Source: Chrysomallon squamiferum | Lineage: Eukaryota; Mollusca; Gastropoda; Neomphalida; Peltospiridae | Direction of reading: 5' to 3' | DNA: 64,000 nt | Assembly (NCBI GenBank): GCA_012295275.1 | Contig: CM022670.1 | Location: 39,594,751-39,658,750, forward strand | Shown here: positions 25,626 to 37,559 of the stretch, one piece after another | Layout: the number at the start of each line of letters is the position of its first letter | Position numbering within the stretch: the first letter of the stretch is position 1 | Program-made: the position numbers and the translations under genes | Notes under the pieces: model-generated | What the model was told of the DNA's origin: nothing | Seen by the model: the letters and a program-made list of their open reading frames with translations, nothing else | Databases searched by the model: none

Positions 25626-25627
<2 letters not shown>

Positions 25628-25779
25628 TTTGAAAAGAGGAGAAAATTGGATTTTATGGCAGCTTAAACCACTTTAAGTCTCTTTTACTACTAAAAATATT
25701 ACGTCTGAGAATGTTTTTTTTTTTTTTACGTTGTAGGTAATATTTTGGAGATTAATTCTGGCGTGACGTCATTTGAAGG

Positions 25780-26090
25780 AGCAGAAAGTCAAATTCAAGG
25801 TAACATAAAATGTGAAAAGGTTACCACATTTTTCTGTTACTTATTAAGGAAATTATAAAAGACTTGGAATCCTTATAAAATTAGCTTTCCAATGATACCA
25901 GTTTATCAGGGCGTAAAAAGGGGCGGTAACGTTCACACCCATTTTTTTGGTAAAAATCCTAAATTTGAGGGGCTACATCTCCAAAGCTACTTATCCGATA
26001 GAACTTTTATTTAAGATTTGGACTAAATTTGTGGAAAATCGAAGATGGTGAAGTTGAACCCATTGGGTGATTTGACGTGGAATGACCCTC
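25780..26090. mobile_element. Possible dispersed repeat / transposon remnant
   Basis: A stretch of unlike composition that ends GATTTGACGTGGAATGACC. That terminal phrase resembles one I associate with abundant invertebrate DNA-transposon-like repeats. This is memory-based, and no terminal inverted repeat or coding remnant was seen. Confidence 0.3.
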
Positions 26091-26513
26091 TTGTCTCATT
26101 CATTCGTACAAACAACTTGTAACTGTAGACAAATTCCTGTCGCATTATTTCTTGAACAAAATGTACTGTATCACAGTTCAGAATCAGAAAAATACCAAAA
26201 TTTGTCCAGTTATTTCAGTCATTGGTATGGATTTTGCATTAAGAGGAATTGCAAACGGGAATCTCCTGATTATCTCTGTTTTATAACCTGGTCTTTTTCC
26301 TGTGTTCATGTTATGATTTAGTGTAACTGTGAGTCTTAAATCACTGAAGTCTCTCGTTAATATGATCTTATAAAACTGTTGTAAATGCTCCCAAGTCAAT
26401 GCAGTTAGGAGAGCTAAGACGTCAACTTTTGACCTGTGATATTTGATTTTCATCCTAAGACAAGACATGGATGGTAAACTTTGTTGTGTATCTGTTCTGT
26501 TGTTCTTATTTGT

Positions 26514-26660
<147 letters not shown>

Positions 26661-26699
26661 GTGAGAGAGAGACAAATAGAACAAATTTAATTCTTACTA

Positions 26700-27383
26700 T
26701 TTTTACTCGGATCACTTAAAATAGCGTTAAATCTAAGAGCAGCGGTCTAATTGGAATTGCCTAACCACGGCATATAAACCAGCAAGCAGAATTAGAGAGC
26801 ATTTCGGAAAATTCTGGAACGATTAAGTCTTAATTCTTTCAACAGATTCGAGGAAGCTTCAAAGGCAAAACGTAAAGTAATTATTATTTACTTGAATATA
26901 AAAAAACCTGTTAGAGTGGTGATTAAGATGTTGATAATAGAACTGCAAAGAAAAGAAATTACATCTCAGAAAGCGTTTTCTACTCCGTTATTTGCCGAGG
27001 TACAAAAACACACACATGTCTCTTTGGCCACGTGATAGAATAGGTCCAATAGAGGAACTTGACTTTTAATAGTATATACGCATGAATAAAGATTAGTTGA
27101 ATGGTTAATTATTTTGTTGATTAACACTACTACTAATAATAATAATATAATCAGTACAGCCAGAACGTCAGTCAGTAAGGACGACAACAAACAACAATGA
27201 TTATAATAAAAATAAGAAGTAGAAGAAGAAAGACGAAAAAGATGGAGAACAACAAAAAGGGGAAAAGGAAAGAAGAAAAAAATGTTTTATTTAATGATAC
27301 AAGAAGAAGAAGAGGAATTTGAAACGATTTCAGCAATACCTGATATAAACACAGTCTTCTAACAGCTGGCACGAAATTCTTTC

Positions 27384-27386
<3 letters not shown>
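26700..27386. other. Intronic unique sequence
   Basis: Nothing supported apart from short AAT/GAA triplets at about 27130-27320. Confidence 0.4.

Positions 27387-27417
<31 letters not shown>
27387..27417. repeat. Poly-A run (31)
   Basis: 31 A within the receptor A intron. Confidence 0.9.
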
Positions 27418-27421
<4 letters not shown>

Positions 27422-27779
27422 TCTTTAACAATCTAAAAACTTCAGAACGTCTTATGTCACAATCCTGCATTCGAGAACGATGCTTTCTGTAAAGAACATG
27501 ACTTTGTGCAGGAACGGATCAGAGTAAACAGAAACTGGGTCTTTGTCCTCAACGCGTCTTATTTAAAAACAAACAACTGTCAAAGCCGATTACCTCATAC
27601 ATTCGTCATAAATACTGTTAATCTTGTGTACAGCAGACTTGGCGTTTTTGTCCTTGTTGGTGTCTTAATACGTTAGTTTATCTCTGAAATTTTTCATTTT
27701 TGGAGAAATTTCTTTATCATACAGACGAGCCTATCTACCACCTTAGTTACAGATTAAAATAAACACATGCTTACAAACA

Positions 27780-27935
27780 TACATGCATATATACACACAC
27801 ACACACACACACAAACATATATATATACAATACAAAACATTACATACCTACGTAAATATATACGTACATACATACATGCATTACACACAAACATACATAC
27901 ACCCATACGTACATTCACGCATACATACATACACT
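27780..27935. repeat. Imperfect ATAC/CA array
   Basis: CA units followed by irregular ATAC and CATA tetramers. Confidence 0.85.
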
Positions 27936-28427
27936 GCAAATGGAATTCTTATGCCATTGCCTTTCAAAAAAGATTATCGGGTGGTTGGAACGAGAAAAAG
28001 CCCAGTGTGCGCACCTAACGCTCTGTCTGATTAATTACATACAGTTAGACTGTACTTTTTAACCTTCGTGCCAGAAAGCAAGACACCTGTAGTTTATTTA
28101 CTGCTTCGACATTTTCTGGTTCAAGTGAACTCCAAGGTGAAGCAGGCTTTCTTGGAGTATATTAGTTAGATTTCTTTTCATCTTCGATGGATAAATTGTC
28201 TGGCTTTACGCTTGATGAAATACATAACCGTTTTAAAACATTAAAATCTGCGTTAATTCAAATAATCAACTCTACAAAAGCTTTTAATTGTTCTAAATAA
28301 AGATAAAAAGAAAACCAATGGAATTAAAAGAAGAGAGAAATAAAAAACAGAAAGACCCATTGAAAGAGAGAGAGAGAAAAAAATGGGCAGATTGAGATTG
28401 AGAATGCTATTCATTGTTATGTTCACA

Positions 28428-28430
<3 letters not shown>

Positions 28431-28514
<84 letters not shown>
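28431..28514. repeat. (CT)n microsatellite, 84 bp
   Basis: 42 perfect CT units, the reverse complement in kind of the GA array at 26.5 kb in the same intron. Confidence 0.97.
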
Positions 28515-28518
<4 letters not shown>

Positions 28519-29429
28519 AGGCACGAATTACAAAAACATAATTTTTAATTTATAACGTCTTTGAACATCCAAAAAAAAAAAAAAAAAACAGCTGCAGAAA
28601 CACTAAAACAATAAATTAAAAAACACATTTCGTTCGTGTTAAAATAAGTGGAAACTGTTACATGTTTGTCTATAAACATCAGAGAAATATGCCGATACAC
28701 ATTACCTTCGTGTAGCAAAAATACCTGTTTACAAACACGTGACAGGTGCGCTATTGTTAAAACTGAGGGATAGGCACTAAATACAGTCTATCAGGTTTCT
28801 GATGAGAAATAGTACGAAAGTGTAACATGATTAATAGTGGAATTCAATTACCTGTTTCCTAAACTGTAACAGTTTTTGATATTTTTAGACCAAATATGTT
28901 TTTTTGTTCCGCAACAGATACAAGAAATTGGATACTAAGATGTTTTTTTTTCCTACTTTTTTTTTTTTTTTTCTTTTCATTTCCTTCTTTATTTATTTAG
29001 TTTTAGTTTGTTTGTTTGTTTTTTATTTATTTTATATTTTTGTTTTGTTTTTGTGTGTGTGTGTGTGTGTGTTTCTGTGTGTACATATATATATATAAAA
29101 TAAACAAAAAATACAACTATATAATATATTATTATCATCATCATCATCGTCGTCGTCGTCATCATCACTACTATTGTATTTGTTATATGAACGTCGCTTT
29201 GAGTTGAAAAATATTTGTATTTTTTTCATTTTATTTTTTTCAAAATATTTTTAAACAATCTTTTTCTGAACAAAACAATCACTGATATATTTATTTACAA
29301 ATACAAGCCGCCATTTAAAAAAAAATAATTTGAATCCTACCTGAAACACTATTTAAAAAAAAAAAAAAAAATTAGACTGAGACGTTGTCATATGAAAATA
29401 CAACTGAATTCGAGACTATATTTCACCAG

Positions 29430-29441
29430 AAAATAAATACA

Positions 29442-29481
<40 letters not shown>

Positions 29482-29504
29482 AAATAAATAAATAAATGAC
29501 TGAA

Positions 29505-29559
<55 letters not shown>

Positions 29560-29568
29560 ATGACTGAA

Positions 29569-29615
<47 letters not shown>

Positions 29616-29620
29616 ATAGA
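29430..29620. repeat. (AAAT)n with two CTGA interruptions
   Basis: About 190 bp of AAAT. The interruption AATGACTGAAT occurs twice, about 69 bp apart, suggesting expansion of a larger block. Confidence 0.95.
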
Positions 29621-30550
29621 TAAAAAATATATCAAACAGGACAATCTTAATTTGATCGTCTTTTATATCCATCCATTTATCTGATTCTCAGGAGGGGTGA
29701 CGTTCTCTCCAAAGCGGAGATAACTCTGTGGGTTACTGTGTAAAAAGTTTATTGGTCGTAGCCGCTTCAAACGATAGTAATGGTAAAGAGATAAAGAACA
29801 AGAACCTCGTTGTGATGTGTTACAATAAAATGCCCCACTAATTTCTACATCAGTAGACTCTGCTTTGCATGACTGTGGTAAAGAGACTATGCTGTACAGT
29901 TTTACTCTGCTGTTCATTCTGGTTAAGAGTTCTGTTCTGAGATGCAGTCAGTCAAAAGAACAGTCTTAATTTGAAAGTGCAGTCAGTGTTATTAATTTTC
30001 ATCTAGTGGACAGACACATGCTAACAAAGGGTCTATTGTACAGTGCTGCATTTGGAAAATGGGAACGAAAGACCAACCGCTAGTAATGGAAGAGTGTAGT
30101 GGATTTGTTTGAAAAAACGAAATGTTTGATTTCCAACAGCCGCTGTTAGAAAATTAACAGCTGTAAATAGTGTTTAAAAAAAAAAAAAATGAAAAATTCA
30201 AACCTGTAATACGTGCTTGAATATGTGTACATTCTGATATGTGTGTGCGTGTACGCATGCGCTGTTATATTTCTTGTGGTATATGCATGCATATGTCTAT
30301 GTTCATGTATTTATATATTAATTATTGGTTACGTGTTATCAGATACAAAAATACGAAACTACGTTATCGTTAATATGAGTGAGATGAATTTCATTTACAA
30401 TGCAGTGTTTTAGTGATCGAGGAAATGGGTAATTTCATCTCAGTTTTGTAATAATCGATATGTTTCTCAGTATTAACCTTATAATTATATAATTAGTTGT
30501 CTAATGGGGATATCGGGTCATTCATTGTTATTTTTATTATAATGCAACTA

Positions 30551-30551
30551 C

Positions 30552-30591
<40 letters not shown>

Positions 30592-30592
30592 T
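30551..30592. repeat. (ATT)n microsatellite
   Basis: About 14 ATT units. Confidence 0.95.
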
Positions 30593-30932
30593 TATAATAG
30601 CTTATGTTTTTCCGTGGCTGTTATGATTTGGTTGTTTCCACCAAGTCTAGTGATAACGACCGTGACGATAACGCTATTGAAAATGACGTCGATGATGTTT
30701 AAATTGAAGACGACGATGATGATGGTGCTTTTGGTGACTGTGATGACGAGGTAATTGTCGTGGACTCTAAACAAGTCTCTTCTGCAAATGACTGTTACAA
30801 AGTTGTCACTGGGGAGAAATGATAACGATTCTAATGGTGCCGTTATGGTATCTGTCTCATCCTACTCACTGACTGTTTAATAACACTGTCAGATACAATC
30901 TGAGTTAATGACATAACTGTGACCGTATAAAT

Positions 30933-31010
30933 ACAAAAATAGCTCACTGACACACAAGTGTTATCGATCACTGTATTCTTTAAAAACTGGGTTCGAATCC
31001 TAGTAGTAGC
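30933..31010 (+). other. Pol III-promoter-like / tRNA-derived relic
   Basis: A perfect B-box GGTTCGAATCC (30990-31000) sits in a 5-bp T-arm (CTGGG / CCTAG). About 50 bases upstream TAGCTCACTG (30940-30949) resembles an A-box. Acceptor and D stems do not form, so this is a SINE head or tRNA pseudogene at best. It lies immediately next to the 100-bp tandem array. Confidence 0.3.
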
Positions 31011-31034
31011 AGTATGTGATTTTTAAAAAAACAG

Positions 31035-31650
31035 TTGTTTGAAAATATCACGGTTAATATTTCAGTTTTTCAATTTGTATTAAGCAAATTAATAATGACA
31101 TAGATGTAACAAATACAATAGTAGTGATGATGAGATGATGATGATGATAGTATTTTGTATTTGAAAATGTCTCGGTTAATACTTGTCGTATTTCATGATG
31201 TATTAATAAAATTAATAATGACAAATACAATAGTAGTGATGATGACGATGATGACGATGATAATAGTAGTGTTTTTCATTTGAAAATATCTTGGTTATTA
31301 TTTCACTTTGTACAAATAAATTAATAATGACATACCTGTAATAAATCCAATAGTAGTGATGATGATGATAGTATTTTATATTATAAAATGTCTCGGTTAA
31401 TACTTGTGGTATTAATAAAATTAATAATGACATACCTGTAACAAATCCAATAGTAGTGATGATGATGATAGTATTTTATATTATAAAATGTCTCGGTTAA
31501 TACTTGTGGTATTAATAAAATTAATAATGACATACCTGTAACAAATCCAATAGTAGTGATGATGATGATAGTATTTTGTATTATAAAATGTCTCGGTTAA
31601 TACTTGTCGTATTTCACGATGTATTAATAAAATTAATAATGACATAACAA
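31035..31650. repeat. ~100-122 bp tandem repeat, six copies
   Basis: The word TCTCGGTTAATA (or a close variant) recurs at 31048, 31170, 31289, 31391, 31491 and 31591. The last three intervals are 102, 100 and 100 bp with near identity, the earlier ones 119-122 bp and more diverged. Each unit contains TAGTAGTGATGATG triplets and AATAATGACATA. Confidence 0.9.
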
Positions 31651-31968
31651 TTATTTTGCCTAGAGCCAGTTACAGCCGCTGGAATGAGGTAAGATAATAT
31701 TATAAATCTTGTTTTTTTACTGTTTTATTAGCAATATTTGTTTTATTGTTGTAACTGTTGTACAAATTACATTTAGAATAAATGTATGATATACTTCTTC
31801 TTTTTTACTTTTTTTTAAAAAAAGAAGGAAAGAAAAATTTCTATTTGGAAGAATATATCAGTATTCATCCGTGACGCCAGTTCTTGTATATATGCAGAAA
31901 ATCTTTTTCTTATTTAAAAACACGTTACAAAAAACAAATAAATAATAAATAAAAAAATTAATAATAAT

Positions 31969-32105
31969 GGGGTGGTTTTGGGGTCTGGAACGGATTAATA
32001 GTATTTCAATTAACTTCAGTTGGAAAAATTGATTTGATATACGAGCAAATTGAATTACGAGCTCGGTCGCGGAACGAATTAAACTCGTAAGTTGAGGAAC
32101 CACTG
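31969..32105 (-). mobile_element. DNA-transposon-end-like sequence (mariner/pogo type)
   Basis: Read on the minus strand it begins CAGTGGTTCCTCAACTTACG and continues with an ACGAGCTCGTAA-like internal echo. This is the style of terminus I know from pogo/Tc1-mariner-derived non-autonomous repeats. It lies 87 bp inside the receptor A donor. No second terminus or transposase was found. Confidence 0.4.
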
Positions 32106-32192
32106 TGTATGTGTATATATATATAACTTTACAAATACTCATTACAAATATCGTAAACGTGTAAAACGTCCTCCAGGACGCGCGTCACCTAC

Positions 32193-33044
32193 CATGAGAG
32201 GCGAGTAGCAGCAGGTGAAGACGACTGTAATCCCAATGAGCAGGACGACCATCTGCATCTCCGCGTAGCGCTTGTTGTTGCTCCTCGAGTTCCTCACCGC
32301 CCCGTTCGAGGCGTTCAGCGAGTCCTGCTTCCTCCTCAGCAGGATCAGAGTGTACGTCACGACGAGGTTGCAGCACAACGTCACGCTAATAACAACGATG
32401 GCTATGGCCGCGTACAGACTGTTGAACGCCATGTCGAGCGGCTTTCTGCTCGTGTAGTCGAAAAAGCACCACGTGTCGGGAGCCTGCTTCGTGTTGCTGC
32501 CGAACCCCACCAACGGCAGCGACGCCATTATTAACGAGATCGCCCACGAGCCTATGAGGCTGATGACGGCGTAGGTGGCGGTGAGGCGGGTGTGGTAGAG
32601 GTACGGGTGGCGGACGCAGATGAAGCGCTCCACGGACATGGCGCACACGATGAACATGGTGGTGAAGCTGGCGAATATCATCATGAACGAGAAGTAGTCG
32701 CACAGTCGGTCCCCGCCCACCCAGTTCATGTCGTTCACGTAGACGGAGATGACCACCGGCGACGTGCACACCGTGCCCAGCAGGTCCGAGATGGCGAGTC
32801 CGGCCACCAGTTTGTAGAACAGAGTCCGTCTCTGCTCGCGCGCCGACAGAGCCAGGACTGTCAGCGCCAGGAGGTTTCCGAAAACACCCGAACCGAACAT
32901 GAGACACGGGACCAGAACCGAGTATTTCTTTCGGCTGAATCCACTGACGTTGGCAGATGGTGAGGACAGATTCTTAAACTCGCTGGCGTTGGAAAAATAG
33001 AAGAGATCTTCTGTCACAAAATACTGAACAGTCGAAACCATCAT
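32193..33044 (-). CDS. Receptor A, coding exon 1: prostanoid (EP4-like) receptor, N-terminus to TM6
   Basis: The exon encodes residues 1-284 of a predicted 432-aa rhodopsin-class GPCR of the prostanoid family. These receptors sit in the plasma membrane, bind prostaglandins and signal through G proteins. Visible: three N-glycosylation sequons in the N-terminus (N19, N25, N32), TM1 with GN (residues 56-57), TM2 Asp87, the family-typical SPVVISVY, Cys115 and Cys193 (expected disulfide), ERF at 139-141 in place of DRY, and the second-loop signature PDTWCF (189-194), the same form as vertebrate EP4. The exon stops after CYSPLM at the end of TM6, at ATG followed by donor GTAGGT (32192-32187), phase 0. 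Start: an in-frame TAG lies just upstream of 33080 and the first ATG is at 33044, with a second at 33041. The open frame reaches 33080 only through a TTG. The exon is far more GC- and CpG-rich than its surroundings. EP4-like versus EP2-like cannot be fixed without a tree. Confidence 0.93.
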
Positions 33045-33739
33045 CCTTAACAAAAACACAGGAAAGATGTAATACTTCAAGAACTAAGAAAGCAACATCT
33101 TTGAATATTTGAAGTTCACGTCACATGTTGAACAGAAACGAACTAAAACTCTTAAAGTCGACATCACCGTCTTCTCAGTATAATCCTTCGCTACTGGATC
33201 AATTGTTGACCTTCACGGGAACAATTAAATCAGAGCGTTTGGAACTTGAGTTATTTTTATCGTTTATAACAAAACACCGAGCAGTTTTGTGGCAGGAAAG
33301 CATCTGTATTGTAAAATGGTTTCATAATTAGTCAACGCTTCAGTCGCATAAATCAGACAGTCTCAGACGAACCCTGCGGCTTTCATCAAAGCAGACGTCT
33401 AATTAGTACACGTGCAGGATCATTAAGTATTCTTGTCTGAAAAAAAATAAGAAAAAAAAAATAGAAAGAAAACATTTTGAAAATTAAAACATTATGTGGA
33501 CGTATCAAAGAAGGTAGTGACAGAAGCAGAAAGAAAGAAGTCAAGTCAGATATAAACCAGTGATATTTTTATTTATTTCTCTATTCATTTTTTTATTTTT
33601 TCTTATCATAATTTATTATTGTTATCACTGTTATTATTACAGTTTGATCAACACATTTTGCTATCCCAAATTAATTCTTTTATTTTAATTAAATTTGATG
33701 GCATTGAAATAGAAATAAAATTACACAAACTCACACCTA

Positions 33740-33862
33740 CACATATACATACATACGTACATACATACATACATACATATGTATATACATATATACATAC
33801 ATACATAAATACATATATACATACATACACACATATACATACATACACACACACATATACAC

Positions 33863-33897
<35 letters not shown>

Positions 33898-33935
33898 CAC
33901 ACACACATACATATTTAATATACACACATATGCAT
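33740..33935. repeat. ATAC/CATA complex microsatellite
   Basis: Irregular CATA, CACA and TATA units over about 195 bp. The overlapping ORFs are artefacts. Confidence 0.9.
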
Positions 33936-34079
33936 ACATATATTCGTCTAACAATAAACCAATAAACGAAACACGTGCGTAAGCAGTTATTCGTATGAGA
34001 TGTAAATTTGCATATCCACATATATATTATATACATTATATATAATATATATATTATACACACAAGCATAGCTGTATGT

Positions 34080-36700
34080 AAAACATTTACGTTTCAGTAA
34101 ATGTACGTCGTATAAGTTATTATAACCCAGCTGTAGGAGAGAACGAATCATTCAACACGAGCAAGAACTTCAAACATCAGAGGTGAACACTTTGAAAACG
34201 TCAGGTCGATGAATGGAAGTGCTAATCCGTCTGTAAACTCACCCAGTTAGTGAAATGTACACAGCGTGCACGTGCCAGCAGGAAGTTCGCTAACCAAACG
34301 ATACTGCAACACCGCGGTAATTCAGGTTAACAAAATAAAACTAACGAACGCGTTCCACTCGATGCAAAAAGCTCGCCGTTATAAAGAAAAGTTAATGTTG
34401 AATAATATTCATTGGCCTGACATAATGCAATCAGTCTGACACACCTCTGGGCTCAAGCACATCTTCCATGGGCACATTGACGTTAGATGACGTAATATTA
34501 TACAGACTTCTTAAGAACGTTCAAGGCCGCATTGTACAGACTGTACGACAGCATTACTGCACTGTTACCACTTTGAAGATCCTCATACATTTGTATTAAG
34601 TATCTAACAAACTTGTTAAATTAAAGCAATGTTTAATACTTACTTTTTATTAATATATTATGTATATATACAGCATTGACTGTCCAACCAATGAGAACAT
34701 AAACAAAATAATTTATAGTTGTTGACGAACAGTTTTGAACTAATCTTATAAATGTCTTGCGAGAGACAACGTAAAAATACTAAGACTCTTCAAAATATTT
34801 AAATAACTGTTGATGGACAACATATCTTTTAAACATATATTAAATTATGTCATAACCAAATCCTTTAAATAAAAGGATTTAGTCCGGTTTAAGCATTCGT
34901 GCGTTTACTGATCATTTTAGACAACAACAAAATGAAAATATATTAACAGATAAAAAAATAGATAATCATAGTTACAAACTATGTGTATCCGTGTGTTTTG
35001 TTATAGACGTATAAACAAAGCTAATCAAACAGTGATTTATAAAATCGTTAATGAATACAAATGAGAAGCATTTGTTTTTCGTCTAAACTGACATGTCTTC
35101 GTGATCAAGAGTATATCGAGGTTTTGTTTACGCAAGACGTTAATTACTAATTTTGCAAACAGAAACTGGAAATTTAACTTCATTTTTTATTACATATCTG
35201 TCTAATATCGAGTGATATTAACTGCAGATATTAACGAACCGCATTTGTTAGTTATTTGTTAACTTGTTGCAGTGAGTTTTTTCTGTGCATCGCATTCTCT
35301 TTTACCACTTTCACTGACCTTAATGCATCATTCCTTGTTACTGGTGTGATGTACGTATGTATTATAAATTAAGAAAAACAATTTTATTTTCACATCTGTA
35401 TGCTTTTGTAGTTCCAAGTTAAGCAATGCAAACATCACTCTGTTTGAACGAAAGCTACCAAAAACATCATAATAATTTAATTATTAGATGGCAGGATTTA
35501 TGATGCGATACACGTAAACGTTATATTATTGTCTGCTTGGAGTCACCCATCCGAATCAATACACACACGATTATATAGGTGATGTGTATCATTAATAAAG
35601 TTTTTGTAACAGAGCTTAGATTCACATTAAGTCCAAGCTTCACTTAATCGTCATAGCAATAACAAATTCGTTGAATATAAAAAGGTTACACATAACTGAA
35701 ATTGTTTAGAAAGAAAAGAAAACCTAACAAAAAGGTTTCACTTTCATTTCACGTCTGTTTTGATCTTGAAACAAGCTGTAGTTGATACCTAAGTGAACAG
35801 AGCAGTTTTTTACAACTAAGAATTTTAAATAACTCTTTGTTTGTATGATTTCATTAGCGAGCCATTGTAAAATAATAAATCAAAATGAAAACTAAACTGA
35901 AGAAAACGATATTGATTATTCAACTTGCACTAACAAGTTAGTTTTCTAAATTTCACTATCTTATTAGTGACCTCACGAATGAATTTTAAAACTGAGTTAT
36001 AAACGTATTCATCTTGATGAGTTCTTTGTGAAAGATTCAATGATGAAAATTACGACAAAAGTTCCAGATATTAATCAAATTTACTTGTAATGTTCTTGAC
36101 TGATTGTGTTTCCATTATAGATTTACTAACTACACTGACTGTGCGAATGAAGTAATCACCCATTCTGAACTCGAGTTTTACAATAAAAAGAAGAAAAAAA
36201 TATATATTACATACATGTTAACAAAAATCATTAGCTTCTGCTAACAAACGTAAATTGTAAAATGTCACATGGAGTGGGTACGAAATTTGCCGAGAACAAA
36301 CATGATAAAGATTTTCCTCGACATAACGTTAGCAGTGACGTACATTTCTAAACTAGCGATATGTAGGCTAATCCTAATTGTAAAATAAATCGTTAGATCT
36401 AAGGTCTTGAGATGGTTGATTTATAATATCCATATTTGTATATCTGGATGTTAAAGAGTGTACAAAGCGTGCATATATTATACGTTTGTTTGTGTCTGCT
36501 TCGAGGTGCGTGATGTAATCTGCTGTGAATTAGCAGAAAAAAGGTCAAGCGAAGGTTTGAATTGAGCTGAAGGAGTGGATTAAAAAAACTTTTATATTCC
36601 ACTTAAATATGTCATCATTCAAGTAGTTAATCGTGTTGGCAGACCCAGACCGCCGATCCTGTCTAACATTAAATCAACGTGAAACGTCCCTTCGAGGGAA
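34080..36700. other. Unique AT-rich intergenic/5' region, no gene recognised
   Basis: About 2.6 kb with no long open frames. One half of a diverged repeat pair lies at about 35150-35245. Confidence 0.4.
35200..35245. repeat. Diverged dispersed repeat, copy 1
   Basis: The stretch ATATCGAGTGATATTAAC then GCAGATATTAACGAA is matched, with few differences, at about 37044-37078. Weaker similarity (CAGAAACTG then TTTATTAC) extends about 50 bases upstream in both. Confidence 0.5.
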
Positions 36701-36711
36701 ATTATCTAACA

Positions 36712-36719
36712 TGACGTCA
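36712..36719. promoter_or_regulatory. Perfect CRE (TGACGTCA)
   Basis: Palindromic cAMP-response element about 3.7 kb upstream of the receptor A ATG. Confidence 0.3.
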
Positions 36720-36999
36720 CAAGTAACTCTTCGGGCTCGGAAATGAAATAACATTAGGCGAAAGGTAGTTCGTCTTGTGAGGAAATGAAAGTGTGTTCAG
36801 ACAAACAACAGGAACAACATGAACGCAGTTAGCGAGGACATAATGTAGGCAGCGTAATGAAGCAATATTTTTGTGCATTAATTTGTTTTATCGTCTGAAG
36901 TGATACGTCACCCATGTTTAGGAATATGTCGTCGTCCTCTTTGTTCTCATAGGAGAGGATTGATAACTAATTTGCAGCAGAAACTGTTAATTTTAATTA

Positions 37000-37085
37000 A
37001 AGTTTATTACTTCTTTTTTTTAACACCTGCATGTATATATATATATCGGGTGATATTAACAGCAGATATTAATGAATGTGACGTT
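37000..37085. repeat. Diverged dispersed repeat, copy 2
   Basis: Second copy of the sequence at 35.2 kb, same orientation, about 1.84 kb apart. Confidence 0.5.
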
Positions 37086-37125
37086 ATTGTCATTATTGTT
37101 CAGCTGTATGTAAATAAGAAGAATA

Positions 37126-37133
37126 TGACGTCA
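37126..37133. promoter_or_regulatory. Perfect CRE (TGACGTCA)
   Basis: Second CRE 414 bp from the first. Other perfect copies lie at 25764-25771 and 48099-48106. Confidence 0.3.
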
Positions 37134-37423
37134 CTAACGCTGTTGAGTAAGATTACTACTGTTGTGCTGATCCTGAAGAATAGAATTCTCCTCTGTAATA
37201 ACAATAATAATAATAATAATGACAATAACAACACCTCTAGCAACAACTACAAATATAATAATAAGACAGGTAGACTATATTGTAGGTAGACATTGGATAT
37301 TTACCAAAACAGTTTTTCATGAAAACAATTAATAATTTTTCTAAAATTAACATAAAACGTAAACATTAAAAGATCTCTACGTTTAACACATTAACCTGTC
37401 CCATCATTACTCAAAAACAGTTA

Positions 37424-37501
37424 CATACACACATATATACATACATACATACATACATACATACATACATACATACATACATACATACATACATACATAC
37501 A
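37424..37501. repeat. (ATAC)n microsatellite
   Basis: About 16 perfect CATA units. Confidence 0.95.
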
Positions 37502-37559
37502 ACACCACTTAGCATTTAAACAACAACAACTTACACACCCGCACCAAAAACAAACAACA

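Noticed and set aside
32386-32963. 173-aa minus-strand frame and 123-aa plus-strand frame overlapping receptor A
   Set aside because: These are shadow frames in the GC-rich receptor exon. The receptor frame has clear GPCR motifs.
33044-33080. Receptor A start at the TTG at 33080
   Set aside because: TTG is not a normal eukaryotic start, and an ATG lies 36 bases further in. The upstream codons matter only if a 5' exon splices in.
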